Below, in pieces: positions 1 to 9,283 of a stretch of DNA of 64,000 nt. The notes below the pieces were generated by a model. It saw only the letters and a list, made by a program, of their open reading frames with translations. It searched no databases and had not been told where the DNA came from. Each line of letters starts with the position of its first letter. Position 1 is the stretch's first letter. The stretch comes from Collimonas rhizosphaerae (GTDB taxonomy: Bacteria > Pseudomonadota > Gammaproteobacteria > Burkholderiales > Burkholderiaceae_D). The stretch covers positions 62,001 to 126,000 of the forward strand of contig NZ_JBANDC010000005.1 in NCBI RefSeq assembly GCF_038896935.1, written 5' to 3'. A program made the position numbers and the translations under genes.

Positions 1-1
1 C

Positions 2-946
2 CTCGGCCAGCGCCTGGCGCGCAGCCTGCTCAAGCAAGGCAGCCTGCCGGACCGCAGCGGCCAGCTGCAAGCCATCAGCAAGATCACCCTGGTCGACGTG
101 GCCGCCGCCGCCGGCTTCGACGACGCCCGGATCGAGCAAGTCACCGGCGACATCACCGAGCACGCTTTGCTGGAGCGCGTGATCACGCCGCAGACGGCGG
201 CGGTGTTTCACCTGGCGGCGATTGTCAGCGGCCAGGCCGAAGCCGATTTCGACCTGGGCATGCGCATCAACCTCGACGCATCGCGCCTGCTGCTGGAACG
301 CTGCCGTTCCTGCGCCAATGTGCCGCGCGTGATTTTCACCAGTTCCGTCGCCGTATTCGGCGGCGTGCTGCCGGCCGTGGTGCAGGACGATACCGCGCTC
401 AATCCGCAATCGTCTTACGGCACGCAAAAGGCGATCGCCGAACTGCTGCTCAACGATTACAGCCGCAAAGGATTTGTCGATGGCCGCGTATTGCGTTTGC
501 CGACCATCAGCGTGCGGCCCGGCAAGCCCAACCAGGCCGCCTCGTCTTTCGCCAGCGGCATCATCCGCGAACCGCTCAACGGCCAGCCCGCCGTTTGCCC
601 GGTAGCGCCGGATGTACGCCTGTGGCTGCTGTCGCCGCGCAAAGTGATCGCCAGCCTGATCCACGGCTACACGCTGCCGGCCGAAGCCTTCGGCAAGAGC
701 CGCACCGTCAACCTGCCGGGGATCTCGGTTACCGTCGCCGACATGGTCGCGGCATTGGAGCGGGTCGCAGGCAAACAGGTCGCGGCGCGGGTGGAATGGG
801 TCCACGATCCGGCGATCGACCGCATCATCTCAAGCTGGCCGGGAGCCTGGGACGCCAGCCGGGCGACGGCGCTGGGTTTTACCGGCGACGCCGGCTTCGA
901 CGACATCGTGCGCGCCTACATGGAAGACGATTTGCCGGCGGCGTAA
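2..946 (+). CDS. denD: NAD-dependent epimerase/dehydratase, D-erythronate dehydrogenase-like (5' end cut by window)
   Basis: The open frame runs in from the window edge, so the N-terminal glycine-rich NAD loop is missing; a GTG at 98 is only an internal codon. What remains is an extended short-chain dehydrogenase: VFHLAAIVSG follows strand 4, then the catalytic Ser in FTSSVAVFG and the YGTQK catalytic Tyr/Lys pair. The substrate-side segment RLPTISVRPGKPN is typical of DenD, which oxidises D-erythronate to 2-oxo-tetronate in sugar-acid catabolism. No other den gene is visible, so the pathway partners would lie to the left. The SDR family is certain; the exact substrate is inferred from overall similarity. 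Confidence 0.75.
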   Translation, partial: LGQRLARSLLKQGSLPDRSGQLQAISKITLVDVAAAAGFDDARIEQVTGDITEHALLERVITPQTAAVFHLAAIVSGQAEADFDLGMRINLDASRLLLERCRSCANVPRVIFTSSVAVFGGVLPAVVQDDTALNPQSSYGTQKAIAELLLNDYSRKGFVDGRVLRLPTISVRPGKPNQAASSFASGIIREPLNGQPAVCPVAPDVRLWLLSPRKVIASLIHGYTLPAEAFGKSRTVNLPGISVTVADMVAALERVAGKQVAARVEWVHDPAIDRIISSWPGAWDASRATALGFTGDAGFDDIVRAYMEDDLPAA

Positions 947-1071
947 GCCTGCAGCGGCTGGCTGCCGCCGATTGACCGGCGCATGCATGTTTTTTTGACA
1001 TGCGCTTAACTTGCGGACCATACGGCAGCGGTACGGTAAGATTGTCACTTTATGACTTTTGCCCAGCCGAC

Positions 1072-3327
1072 ATGAAGACCAGCTTTTCCCCTTCCATAGT
1101 CCGCTTGCTGATGGGCATGCTGTGCAGCTTGCTGCTGAGCCTGGTGCTGGCCGGCGCCGGGCCGGTTCACGCGGCCGCGGCCGCGGCGGCTTCCGCCAGC
1201 GGCGCCAGCACCCCGCCCGCCGCAGCGCCGGCGCCCTCCGCGCTGGACTCGCTATCCAAGGTCCTGCAAAGCAATCCCGCCACCGGCAGCCTGGTAGCCA
1301 CGCTGATCCAGGCGGAGCAGCAGAACAGCAAGGCGTCGCCCGAACAAAAGGGCTTCATCGGCCTGATTTCCAATAGCCTCGATGCTTTCCAGGCGCACCT
1401 GAAGCAAGTCGTCACGCCGGAAAAATTCTGGAACCAGCAGTTTTCACTGGCCTGGGGAGACCTGTCGACCATCCTGCAGCGCCAGGAGTCGGAAACCGGA
1501 TGGCAGGCGCTGGCCAGCTTCCTCGCCATGCTGGCCCTGTTCGGCGCCGTCGCCGTTGCCCTGTACTATCTCGGCAAGTGGCTGCAGCGGCGCTTCAAGG
1601 TCGAGACGAAGCTGTCGTCCGATCCCAGCATGAAGGAATTGCTGCTGTATATCTGGCGCCATATCGCACCGATATTGCTGGCGCTGGTGGTGGAAATCTC
1701 GGTCACCATCAGCCTGGATAGCGCGCACGGACAATCGCTGGGACGGACCCTGGCCACCGTGCTGCTGTACACCCTGGTCGGCGCGCGTCTGTTCCAGGCC
1801 GTCTGCGCCATCATTTTTTCGCTGTCGCACGGCGGCCACCGCATGGTTGCGGTGCATATCCTGTACCAGCGCGGCTTTAACCTGCTGTATGTGATCGGCT
1901 GCGCCGGCTGGCTTGGCGACGCCCTGGACAATCCTCATGTGAACCAGATCATCGGCGTCCACCTGGCCGGCGTGACGGCGACCCTGGCCAGCCTGGTGGC
2001 GGCGATACTGGGCGGCATGTTCGCCCTGCTGTTCCGGCGCCCGGTGGCGCACATCATCCGCAACCGGCCGCTGGCGGTGCGGCGCGACCATCCGGCGCGC
2101 ATGGAAACGCTGGAAGTGATCGCCGCGTTCTGGTACATACCGATCCTGCTGTTGAGCGTCACCGTCAGCGTCGCCACCATCCTCGATTTGTCGAGCAACA
2201 ATTCGGCGCTCAACCATGCGCTGGCCAGCGCGGCGCTGCTGATCGCCATGTTTTTCATCAGCGCGCTGCTGCAGCGCGTGCGCGCCCGCAAGACGACTGC
2301 GGTGGCGACGCGGCGGCAATCTCCTTACATCCTGCGCCTCAGCAACGTCGGCTTCAGCCTGCTGCAGTTGGCCCTGTGGATTGGTTTCTTCGAACTGCTG
2401 ACCAGGATCTGGGAACATTCGCTGCTGGAATTCGCCAACGCCACCCTGATCGGCCAGATGATCGTTTCGGCGCTGGGCAAGATCGGCCTGACGCTGGTGG
2501 TGGCCTGGCTGGTCTGGATCCTGCTCGACACCTTTATCCAGGAAGCCATCAATCCGACCCGCAACAGCCGTTACGCGCGCAAGAACCCAAGCACCCGCAT
2601 GCGCACCATCCTGCCGCTGCTGCGCAATGCGCTGATGCTGCTGATCCTGGCCATCACCATCATCACCACGCTGGCCAACCTGGGCATCAATGTCACGCCG
2701 CTGCTGGCTTCGGCCGGGGTGGTCGGGCTAGCGTTCGGCTTCGGTTCGCAATCGCTGGTGAAGGACCTGATCACCGGCGTCTTCATCCTGATGGAAGATT
2801 CGATGTCGGTCGGCGACTGGGTCGATGTCGGCAACGGCCATGCCGGCACGGTGGAAAACATGACCATCCGCACCGTGCGCCTGCGCGACAGCAACGGCTC
2901 GGTGCACAGCGTGCCGTTTTCACAGATCACGGCGATCAAGAACGATTCGCGCGAATATACCTATGCCTCGCTCAAGCTGAGCATCACCCACGATTCAGAC
3001 GTCGACCATGCGCTGCGCCTGATGCGCGAAACCGGCGCCGAAATGCTGGAAGACCGCCGCCTGCGCAGGCTGCTGCTGCAGCCGATCGAGATCTACGGGG
3101 TCAATGGCTTCGACTTGAACGGCGTGGCGCTGCTGGCCGGCATCCGCACCAAGCCGCAAACCCAGAATGAAGTCACGCGCAGCTTCAACCTGCGCATCAA
3201 GAAAAAAGTGGATGACGACCCAAAGGTGCATTTCGCCACCGAATGGGCGAATTTTCCGCTGGCCGCGGCAGACACCGCGCTGCCGGATTCCTCCCCGGCA
3301 GCGCCTGCGGCCGGCGCCAAGAGTTAG
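1072..3327 (+). CDS. Large MscS-family mechanosensitive channel
   Basis: A 751-residue inner-membrane protein. I start it at the ATG at 1072, which gives a signal-peptide-like N-terminus ending in an Ala-rich stretch; the frame is open further upstream but without a plausible start. About ten hydrophobic segments follow, then the conserved MscS core with the glycine/alanine-rich pore helix (LASAGVVGLAFGFGSQSL), the beta domain (SVGDWVDVGNGHAGTVE) and a soluble alpha/beta C-terminus. The size resembles the large paralogues (YbiO/YnaI class) rather than MscS itself. Its likely role is relief of osmotic downshock. It ends 9 bp before the convergent methyltransferase gene. Confidence 0.85.
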   Translation: MKTSFSPSIVRLLMGMLCSLLLSLVLAGAGPVHAAAAAAASASGASTPPAAAPAPSALDSLSKVLQSNPATGSLVATLIQAEQQNSKASPEQKGFIGLISNSLDAFQAHLKQVVTPEKFWNQQFSLAWGDLSTILQRQESETGWQALASFLAMLALFGAVAVALYYLGKWLQRRFKVETKLSSDPSMKELLLYIWRHIAPILLALVVEISVTISLDSAHGQSLGRTLATVLLYTLVGARLFQAVCAIIFSLSHGGHRMVAVHILYQRGFNLLYVIGCAGWLGDALDNPHVNQIIGVHLAGVTATLASLVAAILGGMFALLFRRPVAHIIRNRPLAVRRDHPARMETLEVIAAFWYIPILLLSVTVSVATILDLSSNNSALNHALASAALLIAMFFISALLQRVRARKTTAVATRRQSPYILRLSNVGFSLLQLALWIGFFELLTRIWEHSLLEFANATLIGQMIVSALGKIGLTLVVAWLVWILLDTFIQEAINPTRNSRYARKNPSTRMRTILPLLRNALMLLILAITIITTLANLGINVTPLLASAGVVGLAFGFGSQSLVKDLITGVFILMEDSMSVGDWVDVGNGHAGTVENMTIRTVRLRDSNGSVHSVPFSQITAIKNDSREYTYASLKLSITHDSDVDHALRLMRETGAEMLEDRRLRRLLLQPIEIYGVNGFDLNGVALLAGIRTKPQTQNEVTRSFNLRIKKKVDDDPKVHFATEWANFPLAAADTALPDSSPAAPAAGAKS

Positions 3328-3336
3328 TGCGCGACC

Positions 3337-3984
3337 TTATTTGATGCGGCAGCTGAGCAGCCAGTAGTATTCGAGCCGCAGGATGCGCAGTTCGCGCGTG
3401 AGCGGCGCCAGCTTCTTGCGCAAGCCGCTGTCGGTCGGGAAATTCTTCATGACTTCGTAGCGTTCGCCGTTGGGCAGGGTGCGGAACTGGTAGGTATTGC
3501 CATCCGCATCGGTGCGGGCGATCGGCGTGCTTTGTTCCTCGACGTAGCCGTTGTCTATCATCACCAGCAAGATATCCTTGCCCAATTTTTCACGCAGCTG
3601 GGCGATGAAGCGCACCTGGTCCTGGCGCCCTACGTGCGACCACCAGAAACCCAGGAAACAGGCGGTGAACGGACGGTCCGGCTGGAATGTATTGAGGTCC
3701 GCCAGCGCGAAAGTCGCCTTGCCGGCCGGCAGTTGCTTGGCCTTGGCCAGTTCGATCATCTCCGGGTTGATATCGGTAGCGTAGACCGATTTTGCCGAAG
3801 CGGCGATCTGTTCGGTCCAGAATCCGGTGCCGCAGGCCAGCTCCAGCACATCGTGGCCTTCCATCAGTTCCTGCACCCGCACCTGCAGGGTCAGCAGTTC
3901 ATCCTGGCGCTCCGGGCGCTGGTAAATCTCTTCGTAAGTCGAAGCGCGTTTGGCGTAATAAGCCACCATATCTGTATTAATCAT
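3337..3984 (-). CDS. Class I SAM-dependent methyltransferase
   Basis: A 215-residue cytoplasmic protein with the Rossmann-type SAM motif VLELACGTGFWTEQIA (motif I), an acidic ribose-binding position in YATDINPEMI, and FALADLNTF. Family knowledge assigns these to Methyltransf_25-type small-molecule or lipid methyltransferases; nothing in the sequence fixes the substrate. Its ATG overlaps the stop of the upstream chloride channel gene (ATGA at 3981-3984), so the two are translationally coupled on the minus strand. Confidence 0.75.
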   Translation of the reverse strand: MINTDMVAYYAKRASTYEEIYQRPERQDELLTLQVRVQELMEGHDVLELACGTGFWTEQIAASAKSVYATDINPEMIELAKAKQLPAGKATFALADLNTFQPDRPFTACFLGFWWSHVGRQDQVRFIAQLREKLGKDILLVMIDNGYVEEQSTPIARTDADGNTYQFRTLPNGERYEVMKNFPTDSGLRKKLAPLTRELRILRLEYYWLLSCRIK

Positions 3985-5366
3985 TTTCCCGACTCATTTC
4001 CTAATTGCTTAACTTCCGTTTTTTCCAAATTGACGAGCGCCGCACTCGCGGCGACCCGATAGCGCTCTGACAGCGCGTCATACAGCGGCGGCACAAACAG
4101 CCGCGACACCCGGCTGGCGATCAGTGCCGTCGCCATCAGGGAGATCACCAGCACATGGCCGTTGATCATTTCCATCACGATCACGAATGCGGTGATCGGC
4201 GATTGCGTGACGGCCGCCAGGTAGCCCACCATCGCCAGCGCAATCAGCATCGGCAACGGGGTGTGGCTGAACACCTGGTGCAGCAGGTTGCCGAAACCGG
4301 CGCCGATCGACAGCGACGGCGCAAAAATGCCGCCGGGGATGCCGGGCAGGTAGGACGACACCATCGACGCCATTTTCAGGAAAGGATAAAACACTGACAG
4401 CTGCTGCTGCCCTTCCAGCACGCCCTTGGCCTCGACATAACCGCTGCCGAAAGTGGCGCCGCCGGCAATCACGCCGATCACCGCCACCAGCAAGCCGCAC
4501 AGCGCGCCGAAAGCGATCGGGCGGGTGCTGCGCAGATGCTGGACCCGGGCCGGGATCCAGCGCTTGGTATTCAACAGCAGCCAGCCGAACATGCCGCCGG
4601 CGACGCCGGTCAGGATGCCGGTAACCAGCACTGCCAGCGCCACCATGTCGGTCATTGTGCTGTCGATCTGTATCGTGCCGAAATAGGTATAGTTGCCGTT
4701 CAAGCCGAGCGCCACCGCGCCGGCAAAAATAATCACGGTAATGACGACGCCGCTGGCGCGATGTTCAAAGCTGCGCGTCAGTTCTTCAATCGCAAACACG
4801 ATCCCGGCCAGCGGCGTATTGAAAGCCGCCGACAAGCCGGCCGCCGCCCCCGCCAGTATCAGGCGCCGTTCCAATGCCGCGCTGGCGCGCGGATAAAGGC
4901 GCCGCAGGTTGAACATCAAGGCTGCGCCGACCTGTACCGTAGGCCCTTCGCGGCCGATGGTGAAGCCGCCCAGGATGCCGATGAACGACACCCCGATCTT
5001 GCCCGCCAAGATTTTCAGCGACAGCAGCGATTCACCGCGTTGGCTGGTGTCTTCTTCCAGCGTCGCGATCACTTGCGGAATGCCGCTGCCTTCGGAACCG
5101 GGAAAATAACGGCGCGTGGCCCATACGCACAAGGCGCCGACCGCCGGCGTGATAAACAGCGGCAACCAGAAATGCGACTGCTGCATGGAACGAAACATGC
5201 CGAAGCCGACATCCATCAGCCAGGCGTAGAGCACCGCGATCAAGCCTACCAGCACCGCGCCTAGCCATAAAATGCCGTATTTGCGCCAGGCGCGCCGCAG
5301 CTGGCGCAGCGTCTGGTCGGAAAAACTGGGAGGCAGCGGATTCATCGGATTTGGGCGCAAAGACAT
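3981..5366 (-). CDS. ClC-family chloride channel/antiporter
   Basis: A 461-residue polytopic membrane protein. The three ClC signature regions are visible: GSGIPQV, GREGPTVQVGA (containing the gating Glu) and GIPGGIFAPSLSIGA. There are about ten or more membrane segments, and it lacks a C-terminal CBS domain pair. Known members move chloride or fluoride, often in exchange for protons; here the substrate cannot be read off. A second Met at codon 8 (5345) is an alternative start. It is the first gene of a two-gene unit with the downstream methyltransferase. Confidence 0.88.
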   Translation of the reverse strand: MSLRPNPMNPLPPSFSDQTLRQLRRAWRKYGILWLGAVLVGLIAVLYAWLMDVGFGMFRSMQQSHFWLPLFITPAVGALCVWATRRYFPGSEGSGIPQVIATLEEDTSQRGESLLSLKILAGKIGVSFIGILGGFTIGREGPTVQVGAALMFNLRRLYPRASAALERRLILAGAAAGLSAAFNTPLAGIVFAIEELTRSFEHRASGVVITVIIFAGAVALGLNGNYTYFGTIQIDSTMTDMVALAVLVTGILTGVAGGMFGWLLLNTKRWIPARVQHLRSTRPIAFGALCGLLVAVIGVIAGGATFGSGYVEAKGVLEGQQQLSVFYPFLKMASMVSSYLPGIPGGIFAPSLSIGAGFGNLLHQVFSHTPLPMLIALAMVGYLAAVTQSPITAFVIVMEMINGHVLVISLMATALIASRVSRLFVPPLYDALSERYRVAASAALVNLEKTEVKQLGNESGK

Positions 5367-5557
5367 GATTATAAATTATCGCCGGGCAAATCCCCCAATA
5401 CGATATCGGCCAGGGGCGGCGGAGGAGCAGCAGAAACGCGCCAAGAGGCGTATGATCTTGTGTTTGCAATAATGAATCGGCCCTCGCCCTGCGCAGGCTG
5501 GTTACGGTAATCAGTGCCCCGTTCCCCCAACCGGCGGTTCCGCCGATAAACAACAAT

Positions 5558-7153
5558 ATGGCTATCCATTCCGCCTCCGCTCACTCGAGCGACCAGGTTT
5601 TACCGTTCCGTGAATCCCTGCTTGCCATGCTCGGCATCGCCTTTGTGGTGATGCTGGTGGCGCTGGACTCGACCGTGGTCGGCACGGCGTTGCCGACCAT
5701 CGTTGCCGAATTAAAAGGTTTTGAGCTGTACGCCTGGGTGGCGACCTCTTACCTGCTGACCTCGGTAATCACCGTGCCGATTTTCGGGCGGCTCGGCGAT
5801 TTTTACGGCCGCAAGCCCTTCGTGCTGGTCTCCATCCTGCTGTTCACCACCGCCTCCATCTTGTGCGGCATGGCCAACAGCATGCTGTGGCTGGTGATCG
5901 CGCGCGGCTTGCAGGGCATCGGCGGCGGCATGCTGGTGGGCACTGCGTTCGCCTGCATCCCCGACCTGTTCCCCGGCGCCCACGTGCGCCTGCGCTGGCA
6001 AGTGATGATGAGCACGGCGTTCGGCATCGCGACCGCGGTGGGACCCTCGCTGGGCGGATTCCTGACGCAATACTGGGGCTGGCGCTGGGTGTTTTACGTC
6101 AACCTGCCGGTCGGCGTGCTGTCGCTGTTCTTCGTCTACAAATACCTGCCGCACCTGCGCCATACCCATCCTGACGCCAAGATCCGCCTCGACTGGCCGG
6201 GCGCCCTGCTGATCACCGCGTCGCTGGGATGCCTGCAGCTGTTCGTCGAGATGCTGCCCAAGCATGGCTTGTCGCTTGGCATGCTGGGCCTGCTGGCCGC
6301 CAGCATCGTGGCCTTCGTCGCCCTGTGGAAATGGGAGCATCACACACCGCAGCCGATCCTGCCGTTCGACTTGCTGGTCGACCCCAGGCTGTCGATCCTG
6401 TTCCTGCTGTCGGTGCTGAGCGGGTTCTCCATGTTTTCGCTGATGTTCTATGCGCCGCTGCTGTACCAGGGCGGTTTCGGCCTGTCGCCGCAGGAAGCCG
6501 GCCTGCTGATCACGCCGCTGGTGGCCTGCATCATGCTCGGCAGCATTTCCAACGGCCGCATCATCACCAAGATCAAGAATCCGAACGTGATGCTCTACAT
6601 CGGCTTCAGCCTGCTCGCGCTGTCCTGCCTCGGCGTGGTGATCTCGAACCGCTGGACCTCGCATGGCGTGATCGCCGCGTTCATGCTGATAGGCGGGCTC
6701 GGCCTGGGATTCATCCTGCCCAACCTGACCATCTTCATCCAGCAGGAAGCCGGCCGCGAGCACCTCGGCATCGCCACCGCGCTGATGCAATCGCTGCGCA
6801 TGATCGGCAGCATGCTCGGCACCGCGATCATCGGCACCCTGATCAACCACATGTACGCCGGCAGCGTGCGCCAGGCGCTGGCGCAGGACAAGGCGGACAG
6901 CTGGTTCAGCAGTTTTGCCGACCCGCAGATCCTGATCAGCCATGAAACCCAGGCCACCGTGCTGGCGCAGCTGACGAACGCCGGCCACCAGGGCCCGCTG
7001 CTGCTGGAAGCGGCGCGCGAAGCGCTGATCGGATCGATCCATATGGGAGTCGGGCTGGCGGTGGTGGTCACCGTGATCGCGTTGTGGCTGGTAAGCAAAG
7101 TGCCGCTCATTACCTTGCATGCCAAGGTCGAAACGACTGTCGTCTCCGAGTAG
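5558..7153 (+). CDS. MFS multidrug exporter, DHA2 (EmrB/QacA) type
   Basis: A 531-residue, roughly 14-helix transporter. The DHA2 antiporter motif is present near residues 20-35 (ALDSTVVGTALPTI), the loop 2-3 motif is GRLGDFYGRKP, and motif C-like glycines occur in GIATAVGPSLGGF. The family exports hydrophobic drugs or dyes in exchange for protons. No membrane-fusion partner (EmrA-like) lies beside it, so it probably acts alone in the inner membrane. It is divergent from the ClC gene across a 191-bp gap. Confidence 0.85.
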   Translation: MAIHSASAHSSDQVLPFRESLLAMLGIAFVVMLVALDSTVVGTALPTIVAELKGFELYAWVATSYLLTSVITVPIFGRLGDFYGRKPFVLVSILLFTTASILCGMANSMLWLVIARGLQGIGGGMLVGTAFACIPDLFPGAHVRLRWQVMMSTAFGIATAVGPSLGGFLTQYWGWRWVFYVNLPVGVLSLFFVYKYLPHLRHTHPDAKIRLDWPGALLITASLGCLQLFVEMLPKHGLSLGMLGLLAASIVAFVALWKWEHHTPQPILPFDLLVDPRLSILFLLSVLSGFSMFSLMFYAPLLYQGGFGLSPQEAGLLITPLVACIMLGSISNGRIITKIKNPNVMLYIGFSLLALSCLGVVISNRWTSHGVIAAFMLIGGLGLGFILPNLTIFIQQEAGREHLGIATALMQSLRMIGSMLGTAIIGTLINHMYAGSVRQALAQDKADSWFSSFADPQILISHETQATVLAQLTNAGHQGPLLLEAAREALIGSIHMGVGLAVVVTVIALWLVSKVPLITLHAKVETTVVSE

Positions 7154-7326
7154 CATAAGCCGGTCCAGGGCGGCGCAACCAGACTGCTCTGCCTGGCTCC
7201 AGGCGCTTGTTGCCGATAGCGGAGAACCTAACAAACCGTTACATCTCACACCGCCTGGAAGCACCTGTATCAATCTCCCGATGGCATTCTGACCTCGTAG
7301 CAACTCAAACAGGAAAGAAGGTCAAC

Positions 7327-7443
7327 ATGAAAAAGCTCATCGGATTAATCGTGCTCGGCATCACTTTGTGTACCGCGGTCAGCGGTTGCGTGATCGTCCC
7401 GGCACGCGGCTATTACGCACCGCATCCCTACTACTATCGCTGA
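7327..7443 (+). CDS. Small putative lipoprotein, 38 aa
   Basis: The ATG at 7327 is preceded by a strong ribosome site (AGGAAAGAAGG, 7311-7321). The product has a Lys-Lys N-terminus, a hydrophobic core and a lipobox (VSGC), then only about 20 residues ending in a Tyr/Pro-rich tail (HPYYYR). Small Tyr-rich lipoproteins of this kind are common in Burkholderiales but their role is unknown. The good ribosome site and lipobox are why I call it despite its size. Confidence 0.55.
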   Translation: MKKLIGLIVLGITLCTAVSGCVIVPARGYYAPHPYYYR

Positions 7444-7515
7444 TCGGCAATGCGGCGCCGGCAGTATGGCTGAGCCCGCATGCCTTTGACACACAAGAAC
7501 AATTCCGGAGGTCCC

Positions 7516-7974
7516 ATGAAAACAATCCACAAACTCGTGCTTTCCTTGCTGCTGGTCCCCGCGGTGCTGCCGCTCGCCGCGCAAGCCGACGAACCGGGCC
7601 ACCACGGCGCATACCTGCATGCGCTGGCTGACCTGCACGCCGCCCGCTGGCTGATCGACCACCGTCCCGGCGACAACTGGCAGATGGGCAGGAACGAACA
7701 GCTGGCGCTGGCGGAAATCGACGCGGCAACGCGTGAAATCAGCCAGCTTGCCCAATATGTAGGCAAAGATATTTACCAGGAAGAACGCCCCGACGCCCGC
7801 CTCGACCACCGCGGCCGCCTGCACGACGCCATCGACGCACTGGAACGCGCCCGCAACGACACCGGCCAGCGCGAAGACGATCCGCGGGTGCTGGAACTGC
7901 AACGGCATGCGATGCATCGCATAGAGGTGGCGAAACGTGCTACCGAGGATGCTGTGCGGGATGCCGGGTATTGA
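7516..7974 (+). CDS. Periplasmic hypothetical protein
   Basis: The start at 7516 follows a CGGAGG ribosome site and gives a clean signal peptide (about 24 residues, cut after AAQA). The 128-residue mature part is helical and rich in His, Asp and Glu (HAARWLIDHRPGDNW; DARLDHRGRLHDAI). It looks like a four-helix-type soluble periplasmic protein. I do not recognise a named family. It lies 72 bp after the small lipoprotein gene and could share its transcript. Confidence 0.65.
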   Translation: MKTIHKLVLSLLLVPAVLPLAAQADEPGHHGAYLHALADLHAARWLIDHRPGDNWQMGRNEQLALAEIDAATREISQLAQYVGKDIYQEERPDARLDHRGRLHDAIDALERARNDTGQREDDPRVLELQRHAMHRIEVAKRATEDAVRDAGY

Positions 7975-8030
7975 AGACTGGCGCAGCGCCGGCATCAGTC
8001 GAGCGCGGCGGTATGTACTCCGTGGTCCGT

Positions 8031-8088
8031 TAAATGGGGTCAGAGTAATTTTCGCAAAGGACGCGAAAAAAAACTCCGACCCCATTTA
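8031..8088. repeat. Long imperfect inverted repeat (REP-like hairpin) between convergent genes
   Basis: The outer arms 8031-8046 and 8073-8088 are 16 bp each with one mismatch (arm core AAATGGGGTC). Inside sits a perfect 7-bp stem, 8049-8055 (TTTTCGC) and 8063-8069, with a 7-nt loop. Two short A-rich bulges separate the stems. It lies between two convergent genes. The TGGGGTC-AGAGT arm resembles dispersed repeats linked to REP-associated transposases in proteobacteria (recollection, not searched). It could also act as a bidirectional terminator. Confidence 0.6.
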
Positions 8089-8098
8089 ACTGCAGTGG

Positions 8099-9040
8099 TT
8101 ATAGCTCGTACATGTCCTTTTCGCCATTCATCACCTGCTCGATCAGCTTCCGATTCATGGTCGGGGCCAGCAGCTCGATGAAGGTATACACATAACTGCG
8201 TAGATATGCCCCCTGCTTGACTGCCGCCCGCGAAATGTTGGTGCCGAACAGGTGCCCAACCGGAATCGAACGCAAGCCGCCGTCTCGCTCCGGATCGAAC
8301 GCCATCCCGGCGATAATCCCCACCCCCATGCCCAGCTCGACATAAGTCTTGATGACATCGGCATCAATCGCCTCCAGCAGCACATCCGGCTTCAGGTTGC
8401 GCAAAGAAAAGGCATGGTCGATCTTGGTCCGGCCGGTAAACGCACTATCGTAGGTAATCAGCGGAAAAGCAGCGATCTCTTCCAGCGTGATCGCCTTCGA
8501 TTGCAATAAAGGATGATCCGGCGGCACCACCACCACATGCTCCCACTGGTAACAAGGCAAGGTCACCAGGCCGTCGGCGTTGACGATAGCCTCGGTCGCC
8601 AAGGCCAGGTCAGCCTGGTCGTTGCGCACCATGTCGGCAACCTGCTTGGGATTACCTTGCAACAAAGACAACCTGACCTTGGGAAACTTCAAGGTAAACG
8701 CCTGCACAACCTTAGGCAGCGCATAACGCGCCTGGGTATGGGTAGTGGCGATCGTGAAACTGCCGCTGTCATGCGCCGCATATTCGTTGCCGATGCGCTT
8801 GAGGCCATCGATTTCCTGCATGATCAGTTCGACCGAGCGCAATACCGCCCGCCCCGGCTCCGTCAGTCCGCGGATACGCTTGCCGTGGCGTGTAAAAATA
8901 TCAACGCCCAGTTCTTCCTCCAGCTCGATGATCGCCTTGGAAACACCCGGCTGCGAGGTATACAATGCCTTCGCAGCCTCGGTAAGGTTGTAGTTCTGGC
9001 GCACCGCCTCACGGACAAAACGGAACTGATGGAGATTCAT
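8099..9040 (-). CDS. cysB: LysR-family CysB/Cbl-type regulator of sulfur assimilation
   Basis: A 313-residue regulator. I choose the ATG at 9040 (MNLHQFRFVREAV), not the longer upstream frame, because it places the winged helix-turn-helix at the N-terminus and gives exactly the usual CysB length. The HTH includes NLTEAAKALYTSQPGVSKAI, and the ligand domain carries ATTHTQARYALP, characteristic of the CysB/Cbl group. CysB activates cys genes when N-acetylserine accumulates. Here it is divergent from a TSUP transporter and 1.1 kb from cysI, consistent with control of the whole block. Confidence 0.9.
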   Translation of the reverse strand: MNLHQFRFVREAVRQNYNLTEAAKALYTSQPGVSKAIIELEEELGVDIFTRHGKRIRGLTEPGRAVLRSVELIMQEIDGLKRIGNEYAAHDSGSFTIATTHTQARYALPKVVQAFTLKFPKVRLSLLQGNPKQVADMVRNDQADLALATEAIVNADGLVTLPCYQWEHVVVVPPDHPLLQSKAITLEEIAAFPLITYDSAFTGRTKIDHAFSLRNLKPDVLLEAIDADVIKTYVELGMGVGIIAGMAFDPERDGGLRSIPVGHLFGTNISRAAVKQGAYLRSYVYTFIELLAPTMNRKLIEQVMNGEKDMYEL

Positions 9041-9176
9041 GGATTTTCCTTGGTTTTCTTTATATGAGAATCTATCCGGTCCAACCGGGAAACTTGATAA
9101 AAAACAAATCTCGGTACATTTCAAAAAAACAACTGCACCTCGACGCCCCTGCTTCCAGCTCCCGAAAGCAAGCGTA

Positions 9177-9250
9177 TTTGCCGTATTTGCATATATCAAA
9201 TGCGCATATAAGCAAATAAATAGTCTGTAGTTGGAGATATATGTGAAGTT
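9177..9250. promoter_or_regulatory. AT-rich divergent control region between cysB and the TSUP gene
   Basis: This 74-bp segment is much richer in A+T than its surroundings and holds repeated TTTGC and GCATAT elements, with TTTGC near 9186 and AGCAAA near 9210 in inverted orientation. CysB-type activators bind long, poorly conserved AT-rich sites, so it is a reasonable candidate operator. I could not place a convincing -35/-10 pair. Confidence 0.35.
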
Positions 9251-9283
9251 TATTACGATTCCAGGTGTTTCGTACGAGGTGAT

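Noticed and set aside
979..1005. Inverted repeat GCGCATG/CATGCGC with T-run in its loop after denD
   Set aside because: The T-run is in the loop, not after the stem, so it does not fit an intrinsic terminator; TTGACA at 995-1000 lacks a convincing -10 partner.
5711..7303. Minus-strand ORF of 530 codons opposite the DHA2 exporter
   Set aside because: Gln/Asp/Arg-rich shadow translation without domains.
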